Shown piece by piece: positions 18,530 through 26,894 of a DNA stretch of 64,000 nt. The notes below the pieces were generated by a model. The model worked only from the letters and a program-made list of their open reading frames with translations. It was not told the origin of the DNA and searched no databases. A program made the position numbers and the translations under genes. The stretch lies in assembly GCA_938039675.1 (NCBI GenBank), contig CALHUI010000017.1, positions 27,492-91,491 of the forward strand. The letters run 5' to 3'. This stretch comes from an uncultured Cytophagales bacterium. Its GTDB lineage: Bacteria; Bacteroidota; Bacteroidia; Cytophagales; Thermoflexibacteraceae. Position 1 is the stretch's first letter. Each line of letters starts with the position of its first letter.

Positions 18530-19074
18530 ATGCTGCAAAAAATCCTGAACCGAATACTGCTGATGTACGATGTACCGCTTTTTTATAACTCACTAAAATC
18601 ATACAGGGGCAGACGATTTTGAAGCAGCAGATTACTGGTGCGTACACAAATCATTTGGCAAACAGCAATGGTGCTGATGAAACGTTCGGCCGCCTATACA
18701 GGTGTGTTGGTTCAGGCATTATTTCAGCCGGCGGATGTGCAGGGCATCGGTTTTCGCTTAGTTCCTGCAGGTATTTTACTGGTATATCTGGTAACATTTT
18801 ATGCAGGCATAGCAGCGCTATTGCCACGCCACAGTTACGATTGCCTTTGTGGTTACCTTTTGTAGCTACTTTTGCGTTTGGCTACCTGTGGTTTTTTATT
18901 CTCAAATTATTGGTGAATTACATTGCTTCCCGGCAGATTGATACAGGGCTGGTATTTTTTATAACAGGCTGGATTTTATCTCTTATGTATCTGGCGGCTT
19001 TCCTGCAAAGGCATAATCTCCTTCATGAAGCAGGCCAAAGATGGCAATCTGTTGTTTCGGAGCAATGTTGCTGA
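18530..19074 (+). pseudogene. Decayed multi-pass membrane protein gene
   Basis: From ATG 18530 the frame reads MLQKILNRILLMYDVPLFYN then SLKSYRGRRF, a TGA at 18620-18622, and on in the same frame through MRTQIIWQTAMVLMKRSAAY to PAGILLVYLVTFYAGIAALL. Near 18820-18850 the sense shifts by one base to LRLPLWLPFVATFAFGYLWF, then FILKLLVNYIASRQIDTGLV, FFITGWILSLMYLAAFLQRH and a stop at 19074. Joined, this is a protein of about 180 aa with several transmembrane helices. One nonsense mutation and one frameshift show decay. The family is not recognised. Confidence 0.65.
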
Positions 19075-19154
19075 CGCTGTTGTTGCCGCAGTATGTATGC
19101 GGCATATGTGGGTAGATATCAGGTCAGGAAGTGCTGCCGGGCATGACATGGAAA

Positions 19155-19362
19155 TAACGCGGCGCTATTAGATGATGCACCGGCAACGGGCGGGAAATCA
19201 AAATTGGTATTAGATACTTTGCAGGCAATGCCTTTAACTATCTGGAAAGGGGATTTTATACCAGATACAAGCAACTGAGCTAATCGCTCTTTTGCCCGCT
19301 ACTTTGGACACACAACCATTAGTGTGAAGCAAGGCGCATCTACTCATATTCAAAAGGAGTAG
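19155..19362 (+). pseudogene. Short coding remnant after the decayed membrane protein
   Basis: The gap 19075-19541 contains no intact gene. The plus strand reads NNAALLDDAPATGGKSKLVL, DTLQAMPLTIWKGDFIPDTS, a TGA, then ANRSFARYFGHTTISVKQGA and a TAG at about 19360. The run has coding character but no start and no recognised family. The rest of the gap, 19363-19541, is very AT-rich upstream sequence of the next gene. Confidence 0.3.
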
Positions 19363-19497
19363 CTTATTAATTGCTAATATTTTAACAATACGAATTTATT
19401 GTTATGCTATTATTAATTAACAAAAAATAATATACTGACAATCAATTATTTATAATTTTATCAATTCATAAATTATTAAATTTTAAAAATAACAGCC

Positions 19498-19505
19498 TAT
19501 TTTTG
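19498..19505 (+). promoter_or_regulatory. Possible -7 box of the secreted-protein gene
   Basis: TATTTTTG fits TAnnTTTG 37 bases before the ATG at 19542. No clear TTG lies at the expected -33 position, so this is only a half-match. Confidence 0.35.
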
Positions 19506-19541
19506 CAATGAATTAAATATTTAACCTAATTCATTACAAAA

Positions 19542-20120
19542 ATGAAAAAGTTGATTCAAGCAACATTGGTGCTGGCAGCTGGGATGGCTGCCGTACCTCT
19601 TTGGGCAGCCGATGGGCCTAAGTTTAACGTTGCGGCAGTAAAAAACGCCGAGAAAGTGATTTTTGCCTGCGATAATGCAGCCGGAGAAAAGTTGGTGCTG
19701 AAAATCAAAGACCAAACAGGTAAGGTAGTACACCAAGAAACGATTGCGCAATCTGTTGCACGTTTATACGATGTCAGCCTGTTAGGCAAAGGCACTTATC
19801 AGTTCGAGTTGATTGGCAAAGACGGCGTTACTACGCAATTGGTGGAAGTGCGCGGCAAAGACACAGCCAAGCTGGTCATGAATGTTACCGAAGGTGCTCA
19901 AAAAGGACTGTTTCACTTGGCATATTTCCAGAATTTTGCCAAAGAGAAGGTAGATATCAGTATTTTCAATGAAAAAGGCGAAGAAGTGTACAATGGAAGC
20001 TCTACTGCCGAAGATTTCTACCGCTTTTTTGACCTCTCCAAGCAACCTTCAGGTAGCTACACCTTCACTATTACCTGTGGCGAGCAAGTTATTTCTCAAA
20101 CCGTCCGCATCGCTCGCTAA
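19542..20120 (+). CDS. Secreted beta-rich protein of unknown function
   Basis: 192 aa with signal peptide MKKLIQATLVLAAGMAAVPL through WAA. The mature protein consists of two similar beta-rich halves: KLVLKIKDQTGKVVHQETIA with YDVSLLGKGTYQFELIGKDG, and KVDISIFNEKGEEVYNGSST with FFDLSKQPSGSYTFTITCGE. The spacing of hydrophobic residues, the GTYxF / GSYTF turn and the closing VRIAR suggest two immunoglobulin-like or sorting-domain-like sandwiches. The overall shape recalls secretion-domain folds of this phylum, but I see no firm motif for the type IX system. It appears to be a single gene, set off by an AT-rich upstream region and an inverted repeat downstream. Confidence 0.75.
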   Translation: MKKLIQATLVLAAGMAAVPLWAADGPKFNVAAVKNAEKVIFACDNAAGEKLVLKIKDQTGKVVHQETIAQSVARLYDVSLLGKGTYQFELIGKDGVTTQLVEVRGKDTAKLVMNVTEGAQKGLFHLAYFQNFAKEKVDISIFNEKGEEVYNGSSTAEDFYRFFDLSKQPSGSYTFTITCGEQVISQTVRIAR

Positions 20121-20146
20121 TTTCCACCACTGACTTATTTTTTTCA

Positions 20147-20204
20147 AGCCAAAGGGGAGTTTGTTCAACGTAACAAATATGGAAATGAAGCCCCCCCTTT
20201 GGCT
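20147..20204. repeat. Inverted repeat between secreted-protein gene and ftsE
   Basis: Perfect 11-bp arms AGCCAAAGGGG (20147-20157) and CCCCTTTGGCT (20194-20204) with a 36-base loop. The long loop makes an intrinsic terminator uncertain, though TTTGATTTT follows on the plus strand. The remaining 20205-20335 shows nothing else. Confidence 0.45.
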
Positions 20205-20335
20205 GTTTGATTTTGCTGCCAAGCAGTTGAGCCAATCAGAAACACAATAGCACTCAAGTTGTTGCGGATGAAGCGATTCGCTGCGCATCCAAAATCCCAA
20301 ATCTGTATTCCGAAATAACATTTCATTTCACTTAC

Positions 20336-21040
20336 TTACTCATTGATTTTGCGGATGATGTGCTCGCGGGGAATATCGCGGATGGTATGATTTTCACACA
20401 ACAGCACGCGCGCGGGAAAGCGTTTCAGAAAACTGTGGTTATGTGTAGCCATCAAAATGGCTGTCCCGCCCTGATGAATGCGCACAAACAAATCCAAAAT
20501 ATCCGAAGCTACTGCGGGGTCTAAGTTGCCGGTCGGTTCGTCGGCAAGCAGCAAGTACGGGTCATTGATTAAGGCGCGGGCAATTGCAACCCGCTGCTGT
20601 TCGCCGCCGGAAAGTTGATGCGGCATTTTATTGATAGTACTAAGCAGCCCCACCTGCATCAGCACTTCGTTGAGGCGGGTTTTCATGTGTACGCGGTCTC
20701 TCCAACCGGTGGCTTTCATTACAAACAGCAGGTTATCGGCTACCGTCCGGTCGTGAAACAGTTGGAAATCTTGAAAGACGATGCCGAGTTTTCGCCGCAG
20801 AAAGGGCTGGTCTTGCCGCCGAAGGTTTTGCAGCGCATATCCTGCCACTTCGCCTGTGCCGCTAAGTAGCGGCAGGTCGGCATAGATAGCTCGCAGGAGC
20901 GAAGTTTTGCCGCTGCCGGTTTTGCCTAACAGATAGACAAACTCGCCTTTGCTGATTTCAAAACTTACATGTTCAACAACAGGGTGTTGTGCATGGGCAA
21001 TGGTAACATCTCTCAGGCAGACGATAGCATCATTTGACAT
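20336..21040 (-). CDS. ftsE: Cell-division ABC ATPase FtsE
   Basis: 234 aa from ATG 21040 ([20 protein letters not shown]). Longer reading upstream is unlikely because this length matches FtsE. Walker A is [21 protein letters not shown]-loop region [20 protein letters not shown], signature [20 protein letters not shown], Walker [21 protein letters not shown], and switch His ATHNHSF. The FtsE-typical FQDFQLF distinguishes it from LolD. With FtsX, encoded elsewhere, it controls peptidoglycan hydrolases at the division site. It is divergent from trkH with 84 bases between. Confidence 0.85.
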   Translation of the reverse strand: MSNDAIVCLRDVTIAHAQHPVVEHVSFEISKGEFVYLLGKTGSGKTSLLRAIYADLPLLSGTGEVAGYALQNLRRQDQPFLRRKLGIVFQDFQLFHDRTVADNLLFVMKATGWRDRVHMKTRLNEVLMQVGLLSTINKMPHQLSGGEQQRVAIARALINDPYLLLADEPTGNLDPAVASDILDLFVRIHQGGTAILMATHNHSFLKRFPARVLLCENHTIRDIPREHIIRKINE

Positions 21041-21124
21041 AGATATCGGCGGGTAAATGACAACCCTGTAAGGGCTAATCCTGACAGGTTTCTTACATTT
21101 GCAAAGTAAGTAAAAAAACAAAAC

Positions 21125-22942
21125 ATGGCTTGGAGTCGCTTGGATAGTTTCTTTTTTCAGTACCGCGAACCTGCCAATCGCTTACTGCAATGGCTATCCT
21201 ACACTACTTCCGTACTGACAGTGATTCTGCTTACCTATCGGTATGGTTTTATCCATACCCGGCACGAATATGTGCAGATACAGGAAATGTATAAGCTGCT
21301 TTTGCTGTTATTCCTTTGTGTATTTTTAGCTCGCTGGTTTTTCAGTATTAACCGACTGACGTTTCTGCGCGAGTCGCAGCCGGAGGCAGCACTGTACGGG
21401 TTGTTGATTATCCATATCATTGTAGAGCAAATTATCGGTATTCCACCACTGCTGTATTATCTGCTGCTATTTTCCATAGAGCCTGCCCCGTTGATTTACG
21501 AGCACCTGACAGGCGTTTTTATGGTGATGCTTACCATTTTGGATTTGGCTAGGCTTTCGGTACTGCTCGCCGAAATTCAGGTAAAGCCGGGAGTAATTTT
21601 TATGGCAAGTTTTGCATTGCTCATTTTAGTAGGTACGGGCTTGCTGATGCTGCCCGCCATGACCGTAGAGGGCGAAATCTCCTTTCTTGATGCCTTGTTT
21701 ACCTCAGCAAGTGCAAGTTGTGTAACCGGGCTGATTGTGGTAGATACAGCAACCTTTTTCACCTTTAAAGGGAAGGTTGTTATCATGCTGCTTTTTCAGT
21801 TAGGCGGTTTGGGGGTGGTTTCATTTGCCACTTTTTTTGCCACCTTTATGAGCGGCGGCGTGGGCATCAAACAACAATCCATGATTCAGAACCACCTCAG
21901 CGCCGAGTCGCTCACAGAGGCCAAAGCAGCCTTGCGGAAAATTGTAGTCATTACTTTTATCATAGAGCTGTTAGGTGCCATTGCTATTTACAACGCTTGG
22001 GACGACGAACGCTGGGCAGGCGGCACAAGCCCTTTTACCAATATCGGCGAACGCATTTTTTACTCCGTATTCCACTCTATATCAGCTTTTTGCAATGCAG
22101 GCTTCAGCCTGTTTACCGATGGATACTACAACCATCAGTTCTTCATCCACGAAATGTTTGGTCTACATTTTATTACAACCATCATTGTCGTATTTGGCGG
22201 CATGGGCTTCAATGTGATTGAAGATATATTCTCACCTGCCAACATTCGGGAGCGCATAGCCAAACCTTGGAAAAAGTTGCAACTTAGCACAAAAATTCCG
22301 CTCACCGGCACATTTATCCTGCTTACAGGCGGGACGTTGGCATTCATGGTATTGGAATATGAAAAACTACGGGTGCTTAATATCGGGCAGGCATTGGTTA
22401 CAGCCTTGTTCCAATCCGCAGTAACGCGCACCGCTGGTTTTAACTCCATGGATTTTGGCGCATTGCATAACCCAACTATTATTTTGTGCATATTTCTTAT
22501 GTTTGTTGGAACGGCTCCGGGCAGTACGGGCGGTGGTATCAAAATCAACACTTTTGCATTGGTAGTACTTTCCGCCATTCGCAACATCCGCGGCGAAAAA
22601 AAAATCATTATTGAACAGCGCTACATTCCTAACGAATTGGTAAATAGAGCATTTACATTGCTGCTGTTTGCATTTACCTACAACAGCATTGCCGTATTGC
22701 TGCTTACCCTTACCGAACCGCAGCAACCGATTTACATGTTGGTATTTGAACAAATTTCGGCATTTGCTACCGTTGGTTTGAGCATGAACCTAACTTCTTC
22801 GCTGAGCGTAGGCGGAAAAATCATCATCATTGTATCTATGTTCATTGGGCGTATCGGGCCTCTGACGCTGGCCATTGCACTCAGCGGAACGCCCAAGAGC
22901 AACCTGCTTAAATATCCGCGAACCTATCTGATGATTGGATAA
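21125..22942 (+). CDS. trkH: TrkH-family potassium uptake protein
   Basis: 605 aa integral membrane protein. The four pore loops of the Trk/Ktr superfamily are visible: SASASCVTGLIVVDTATFFT, HSISAFCNAGFSLFTDGYYN, SAVTRTAGFNSMDFGALHNP and EQISAFATVGLSMNLTSSLS, each with the conserved filter Gly. GTAPGSTGGGIKINTFALVV is the characteristic gating/cytoplasmic loop. The first 150 residues form an extra hydrophobic N-terminal region with several transmembrane helices, longer than in E. coli TrkH but common in Bacteroidota homologues. No trkA follows; the RCK protein at 55181 is a separate channel. K+ uptake coupled to H+ or Na+ is family knowledge. Confidence 0.93.
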   Translation: MAWSRLDSFFFQYREPANRLLQWLSYTTSVLTVILLTYRYGFIHTRHEYVQIQEMYKLLLLLFLCVFLARWFFSINRLTFLRESQPEAALYGLLIIHIIVEQIIGIPPLLYYLLLFSIEPAPLIYEHLTGVFMVMLTILDLARLSVLLAEIQVKPGVIFMASFALLILVGTGLLMLPAMTVEGEISFLDALFTSASASCVTGLIVVDTATFFTFKGKVVIMLLFQLGGLGVVSFATFFATFMSGGVGIKQQSMIQNHLSAESLTEAKAALRKIVVITFIIELLGAIAIYNAWDDERWAGGTSPFTNIGERIFYSVFHSISAFCNAGFSLFTDGYYNHQFFIHEMFGLHFITTIIVVFGGMGFNVIEDIFSPANIRERIAKPWKKLQLSTKIPLTGTFILLTGGTLAFMVLEYEKLRVLNIGQALVTALFQSAVTRTAGFNSMDFGALHNPTIILCIFLMFVGTAPGSTGGGIKINTFALVVLSAIRNIRGEKKIIIEQRYIPNELVNRAFTLLLFAFTYNSIAVLLLTLTEPQQPIYMLVFEQISAFATVGLSMNLTSSLSVGGKIIIIVSMFIGRIGPLTLAIALSGTPKSNLLKYPRTYLMIG

Positions 22943-22975
22943 CACAGGCAAACTTGCACGATTCAACCCTCGATT

Positions 22976-23007
22976 TTTGCATTATTCAAAGTTAAGTTTT
23001 ATTTTTG
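22976..23007 (+). promoter_or_regulatory. Promoter of the coiled coil-zapA-rny cluster
   Basis: TTTG at 22976-22979, a 20-base spacer, then TATTTTTG at 23000-23007, a full consensus match. The transcript should start near 23013, which lies downstream of the first possible start codon (TTG 23005) of the next gene. Confidence 0.55.
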
Positions 23008-23397
23008 ATAGCTAAAAATCAAAGTGAATCGCTTGCTGTTGAATTGAGTACCTTATCTGTGATACCTGCAACAGAACATGCGCCTGATAGCCCTGAGGTA
23101 AACTTACAACGGCTGGAAAACAAAATAATCAGCCTTTTAAGTGCTTATAGGGAATCAGAAAAGCAACGTTTGCAGCTAACCGAAGAGGTGGCCGGTCTTC
23201 GCAAAGCGATTGGTGATATGCAGGAAACTTCCCGTCAGGCTGCCCAAACCGCAGCGCTGCTAACGGACAAGTTAGCTGCAGCACTGACAACCGATGATTT
23301 GACAACAGAAGAATTAAAAGAGTGGCTTGACCAATACATCAAAAAGATTGACCACGTGCTGGTTTTTCTGAACAGTTGGCTACCCAAAAACGACTAA
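23005..23397 (+). CDS. Short coiled-coil protein upstream of zapA
   Basis: Open frame of 130 codons; the true start is uncertain. No ATG exists in frame. TTG 23005 overlaps the predicted -7 box, so TTG 23044 or GTG 23059 is more likely, giving about 112-117 aa. The protein is a helical coiled coil: VNLQRLENKIISLLSAYRES, then EKQRLQLTEEVAGLRKAIGD, with a C-terminal ELKEWLDQYIKKIDHVLVFL. Bacteroidota often encode a small coiled-coil protein just before zapA, and it may act in Z-ring assembly like ZapB. That role is inferred from position only. Confidence 0.7.
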   Translation: MIAKNQSESLAVELSTLSVIPATEHAPDSPEVNLQRLENKIISLLSAYRESEKQRLQLTEEVAGLRKAIGDMQETSRQAAQTAALLTDKLAAALTTDDLTTEELKEWLDQYIKKIDHVLVFLNSWLPKND

Positions 23398-23425
23398 GCA
23401 TTATTTGGAATAAATATCGGCCTGT

Positions 23426-23698
23426 ATGCAAAGCCAAAGTGTGAAAGTGGTAATTGCCAATCGGGAATATAACCTCAGGGTTGCCCCCGAAGATGCCCCA
23501 TTGCTCGAGAAGGCAGCCATATTGCTCAAACAACGCATTCAGGATAAGCAGGAGCGTATGCGCATTTACGATAAGCAGGATTTATTGGCAATGGTGGCAT
23601 TTGATATCATCGTAGAAGAGCTGGCCAATAAAGAAAGCATACAAGCCATACACCACAAAGTGTTGGAGTTAGAGCGTTTGATACCTGATATGCTGTAA
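23426..23698 (+). CDS. zapA: Cell division protein ZapA
   Basis: 90 aa, normal length for ZapA. The N-terminal strand-helix domain (VKVVIANREYNLRVAPEDAP then LLEKAAILLKQRIQDKQERM) is followed by the long C-terminal helix (LLAMVAFDIIVEELANKESI through VLELERLIPDML) that tetramerises. It cross-links FtsZ filaments. It lies 28 bases after the coiled-coil gene and 90 bases before rny, on the same strand. Confidence 0.92.
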   Translation: MQSQSVKVVIANREYNLRVAPEDAPLLEKAAILLKQRIQDKQERMRIYDKQDLLAMVAFDIIVEELANKESIQAIHHKVLELERLIPDML

Positions 23699-23788
23699 TG
23701 CTGTTTCGTTTTTTCTTTCTGTAAAGTCTGTTCATTGTGTCGGTTGCAGCGCCTGCATGATGGTTTTATTTTTTATATACATTGTACA

Positions 23789-25384
23789 ATGACAGACGTA
23801 ATTATTGCTATTGTATCCCTGCTGGTAGGTGTCGGCATCGGATACTTCCTGCTGATGCGGGTTTTTAAACAAAAAGAAGCAGAGGCTGCTGAAAAGGCCA
23901 ATCTCATTATTAAAGAAGCCGAACTGAAAGCCGAAACTTTCTGGAAAAACAAGGAGATTGAATCTAAGGAGCGAGTTCTCAAACAAAAATCGGAGTTTGA
24001 GAATGAAATGAACCGCCGCAAAGAGCAAATCATCACCAACGAAGGAAAAGTTAAGCAGTACGAAAACAAACTTAAACAAGTAGAAGCCAACCTCAAAAAG
24101 AAAGAGCAAATCCTCACCAAAGCGCAGGAGCAACTCAAAGAGAAGATGGAAGAGGCCGAAAAACTGCGCGAATCAGTTGCCAAGCAGTTGGATGTTGCTG
24201 CCAAAAAGATTGAAGAAGCCGAGCAGTTGCGCCTCTCGCAAGTGGCACAGTTGGAAAAAATAGCCAATTTAAAAGCCGACGAAGCTCGCGAGCAACTCAT
24301 CAATGCGCTGAAGAGCGAGGCACAAACCAAAGCTGCTGCCGAAATCAAAAGCATTATGGAAGAGGCACGCCTCACTGCCACAAAAGAGGCCAAAAAAATT
24401 GTCATCAATACCATCCAGCGCACCGCCACCGAACATGCCATTGAAAACTGCGTTTCGGTATTCAATCTGGAAAGCGACGACTTGAAAGGCAAAATCATTG
24501 GGCGCGAAGGCCGCAACATACGTGCGCTGGAAGCTGCCACCGGCGTAGAAATCATTGTTGATGATACGCCCGAGGCCATCATCCTTTCAGGATTTGACCC
24601 TGTACGCCGCGAAGTTGCCCGACTGGCACTGCACCGCCTCGTTGCCGACGGCCGCATTCACCCTGCACGCATCGAGGAAGTAGTGGCCAAAACACAAAAA
24701 GCCATTGAAGAAGAAATTGTTGAAATCGGTGAGCGCACAGTCATCGAACTGGGTATTCACGGTCTGCACCCCGAACTGATTAAAATGGTGGGGCGGATGC
24801 GTTTCCGCTCATCCTACGGGCAGAACCTGTTGCAGCACTCCAAAGAAGTTGCCAAAATGTGCGGCATCATGGCTGCCGAATTAGGGCTCAATGCTAAGTT
24901 GGCCAAACGTGCGGGCTTGCTCCACGACATTGGCAAAGTATGGCATGAGGAACACGAACTGCCGCACGCGCTGCTGGGCATGGAACTGGCACAGAAGTAC
25001 AAGGAAAACTCCGAAGTATGCAATGCCATTGGTGCGCACCACGACGAAATTGAGATGACCTCACTCATATCACCTATCGTACAGGCTTGCGATGCCATTT
25101 CAGGCTCGCGCCCGGGTGCCCGTCGCGAAATGATGGAAAGTTATGTGCAACGCCTCAAAGACTTAGAAGCACTGGCACTGTCGTTCAAAGGCGTGAACAA
25201 GTGCTATGCCATTCAGGCAGGCCGCGAACTGCGCGTGATTGTTGATGCAGACAACGTATCGGACAAAAAGGCAAGCCAAATGTCTTTTGATATTTCGCAG
25301 AAGATAGAAAAAGACATGCAATACCCGGGACAAATCAAAGTTACGGTTATTCGCGAAACCCGCTCGGTGAGCTACGCGAAGTAA
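23789..25384 (+). CDS. rny: Ribonuclease Y
   Basis: 531 aa from ATG 23789 ([20 protein letters not shown]). An N-terminal membrane anchor is followed by a long coiled coil (about residues 30-190), a KH domain with [20 protein letters not shown] near residue 235, and an HD phosphohydrolase domain with [20 protein letters not shown] near residue 380 and [11 protein letters not shown]. This is a membrane-attached endoribonuclease that starts mRNA decay. An intrinsic terminator follows (25412-25448). Confidence 0.97.
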   Translation: MTDVIIAIVSLLVGVGIGYFLLMRVFKQKEAEAAEKANLIIKEAELKAETFWKNKEIESKERVLKQKSEFENEMNRRKEQIITNEGKVKQYENKLKQVEANLKKKEQILTKAQEQLKEKMEEAEKLRESVAKQLDVAAKKIEEAEQLRLSQVAQLEKIANLKADEAREQLINALKSEAQTKAAAEIKSIMEEARLTATKEAKKIVINTIQRTATEHAIENCVSVFNLESDDLKGKIIGREGRNIRALEAATGVEIIVDDTPEAIILSGFDPVRREVARLALHRLVADGRIHPARIEEVVAKTQKAIEEEIVEIGERTVIELGIHGLHPELIKMVGRMRFRSSYGQNLLQHSKEVAKMCGIMAAELGLNAKLAKRAGLLHDIGKVWHEEHELPHALLGMELAQKYKENSEVCNAIGAHHDEIEMTSLISPIVQACDAISGSRPGARREMMESYVQRLKDLEALALSFKGVNKCYAIQAGRELRVIVDADNVSDKKASQMSFDISQKIEKDMQYPGQIKVTVIRETRSVSYAK

Positions 25385-25411
25385 TATTTGAAAAATCGCG
25401 GAACATAAAAA

Positions 25412-25448
25412 CAGACCTGACAAGTTGCCGTATAACCTGTCAGGTCTG
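25412..25448 (+). terminator. Terminator of rny
   Basis: Perfect 11-bp arms CAGACCTGACA (25412-25422) and TGTCAGGTCTG (25438-25448) with a 15-base loop, then ATGTTTTAT. It lies 28 bases after the rny stop. Confidence 0.7.
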
Positions 25449-25528
25449 ATGTTTTATACTTGCGCCAACAAAACCTTTGCTTGGCGGTAAGTGCTAAGTT
25501 TTTAAATTGCGCATCTGCTAAACAAATT

Positions 25529-26662
25529 ATGCTCAAAATCAACCGACAAGAACTGTCCGGTGCATTTGGCGACATCGGCACGGATTTTCCGCTGCTGGTG
25601 GCTGTTATTATGGCTTCGGGGCTGGAAAGCGCCAACGTGCTGACCATTTTCGGGCTGTTACAGGTGCTGACCGCTCTTACCTACCGTATGCCAATGCCCG
25701 TGCAGCCGCTCAAAGCGATGGCATCGTTGGTTATTGCGCAGAAAATTACAGGCAATATTTTGCTGGGGGCAGGGCTTGCCATCGGACTGGTAATGCTTGC
25801 GCTGTCGCTGACGGGTGCGTTAGACCGCCTCATGCGCCTTATTCCTAAGGCTGTTGTCAGAGGCTTGCAACTGGGGCTGGGTGTTAGCCTGTGCTCGCTA
25901 GCTATCAAAGAATACGTGGCAGCAGAACAGTGGCAAGGTTATGTGTTGGCGGCAGTAGCCTTTGCATTTGTCCTTGTTTTACTGGACAACAAAAAATATC
26001 CTGCAGCACTGGCTGTAATAGCTCTGGGGCTGATTTATGCGCTGGTGTTTAAGGTGTCTGCCACAACTTTTACCAATGCCGTTGCTTTTCAGTTGCCGCA
26101 ACTTTTTATTCTCTCGGCCGATGATATTGCCAAAGGTTTTGTATGGCTCGCCATACCGCAAATACCGCTCTCTTTGGGCAATTCCATTATTGCCACTAAG
26201 CAAATCAGCAGCGACCTTTTTCCCAAACGGAAAGATATTACTATAAAAAAAATAGGCCTTACCTATTCGCTGATGAACTTGATAGCACCTTTTCTGGGTG
26301 GGATTCCCTGCTGTCATGGTGCAGGCGGCATGGTAGGGCACTACACCTTCGGCGGTCGCAACGGCGGCTCCGTACTGATTTACGGCTTGTTCTACATGGT
26401 GTTGGGGCTGTTTTTTGGCAATGGATTTGAGCAAATTGTGCAAATTTTTCCACTCCCTGTTTTGGGAGTCATCCTCTTCTTTGAGGGTTTGAGCCTGATA
26501 TTTTTGGTAAAAGACTTAGCTCATGAAAAACGCAATTTTCTGATAGCTGTTTTATCGGGTATTGTGGCTTTTGCAACACCCAACGGCTTTGCAGCTGCAC
26601 TCCTCATCGGTACAATGATATACTACGCACCAATTCCTTTTAAAACTTTTACAGGGGAGTAA
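25529..26662 (+). CDS. MOT1/SulP-like putative sulfate or molybdate transporter
   Basis: 377 aa, about ten hydrophobic segments. Start chosen at ATG 25529 (MLKINRQELSGAFGDIGTDF), which matches the MOT1 N-terminal signature with the GDIGTDFP core. Further landmarks are LQVLTALTYRMPMPVQPLKA, IPQIPLSLGNSIIATKQISS and GGIPCCHGAGGMVGHYTFGG, all typical of the MFS_MOT1 family related to SulP carriers. Substrate (molybdate versus sulfate) cannot be told from sequence. It has no molybdenum-cofactor neighbours. Confidence 0.85.
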   Translation: MLKINRQELSGAFGDIGTDFPLLVAVIMASGLESANVLTIFGLLQVLTALTYRMPMPVQPLKAMASLVIAQKITGNILLGAGLAIGLVMLALSLTGALDRLMRLIPKAVVRGLQLGLGVSLCSLAIKEYVAAEQWQGYVLAAVAFAFVLVLLDNKKYPAALAVIALGLIYALVFKVSATTFTNAVAFQLPQLFILSADDIAKGFVWLAIPQIPLSLGNSIIATKQISSDLFPKRKDITIKKIGLTYSLMNLIAPFLGGIPCCHGAGGMVGHYTFGGRNGGSVLIYGLFYMVLGLFFGNGFEQIVQIFPLPVLGVILFFEGLSLIFLVKDLAHEKRNFLIAVLSGIVAFATPNGFAAALLIGTMIYYAPIPFKTFTGE

Positions 26663-26783
26663 GAACCATAAGTACTGCAAGATTTTGAAATTGCGATTTC
26701 GGATTTAAAGTGGGCAAATAACTAAGTCATCTGCAACAATATACATACTATTTTAACATAATTTAAAAATACTTGTATACAAC

Positions 26784-26894
26784 TACACAACAGAAAATGG
26801 GTAGCAGCAAACCAAGGAAGAAGGCACTACGGCTGAATATCAGACTGCATTTTTGGAAGAAGAGGCCAAGGCTTTTGAATGGCTGAATCAATAG
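26784..26894 (+). pseudogene. Possible C-terminal gene remnant
   Basis: The plus strand reads YTTENG, a TAG at 26802-26804, then QQTKEEGTTAEYQTAFLEEE and AKAFEWLNQ with TAG at 26892. It looks like the amphipathic tail of a lost protein. It overlaps the end of the convergent MFS gene by 7 bases. It is too short for identification. The rest of 26663-26783 is AT-rich, with a fragment (26691-26706) similar to the repeat near 57690. Confidence 0.25.

Noticed and set aside
23773..24657. 294-codon minus-strand frame inside rny
   Set aside because: Ser/Leu/Arg-rich antisense shadow of the coiled coil of RNase Y.
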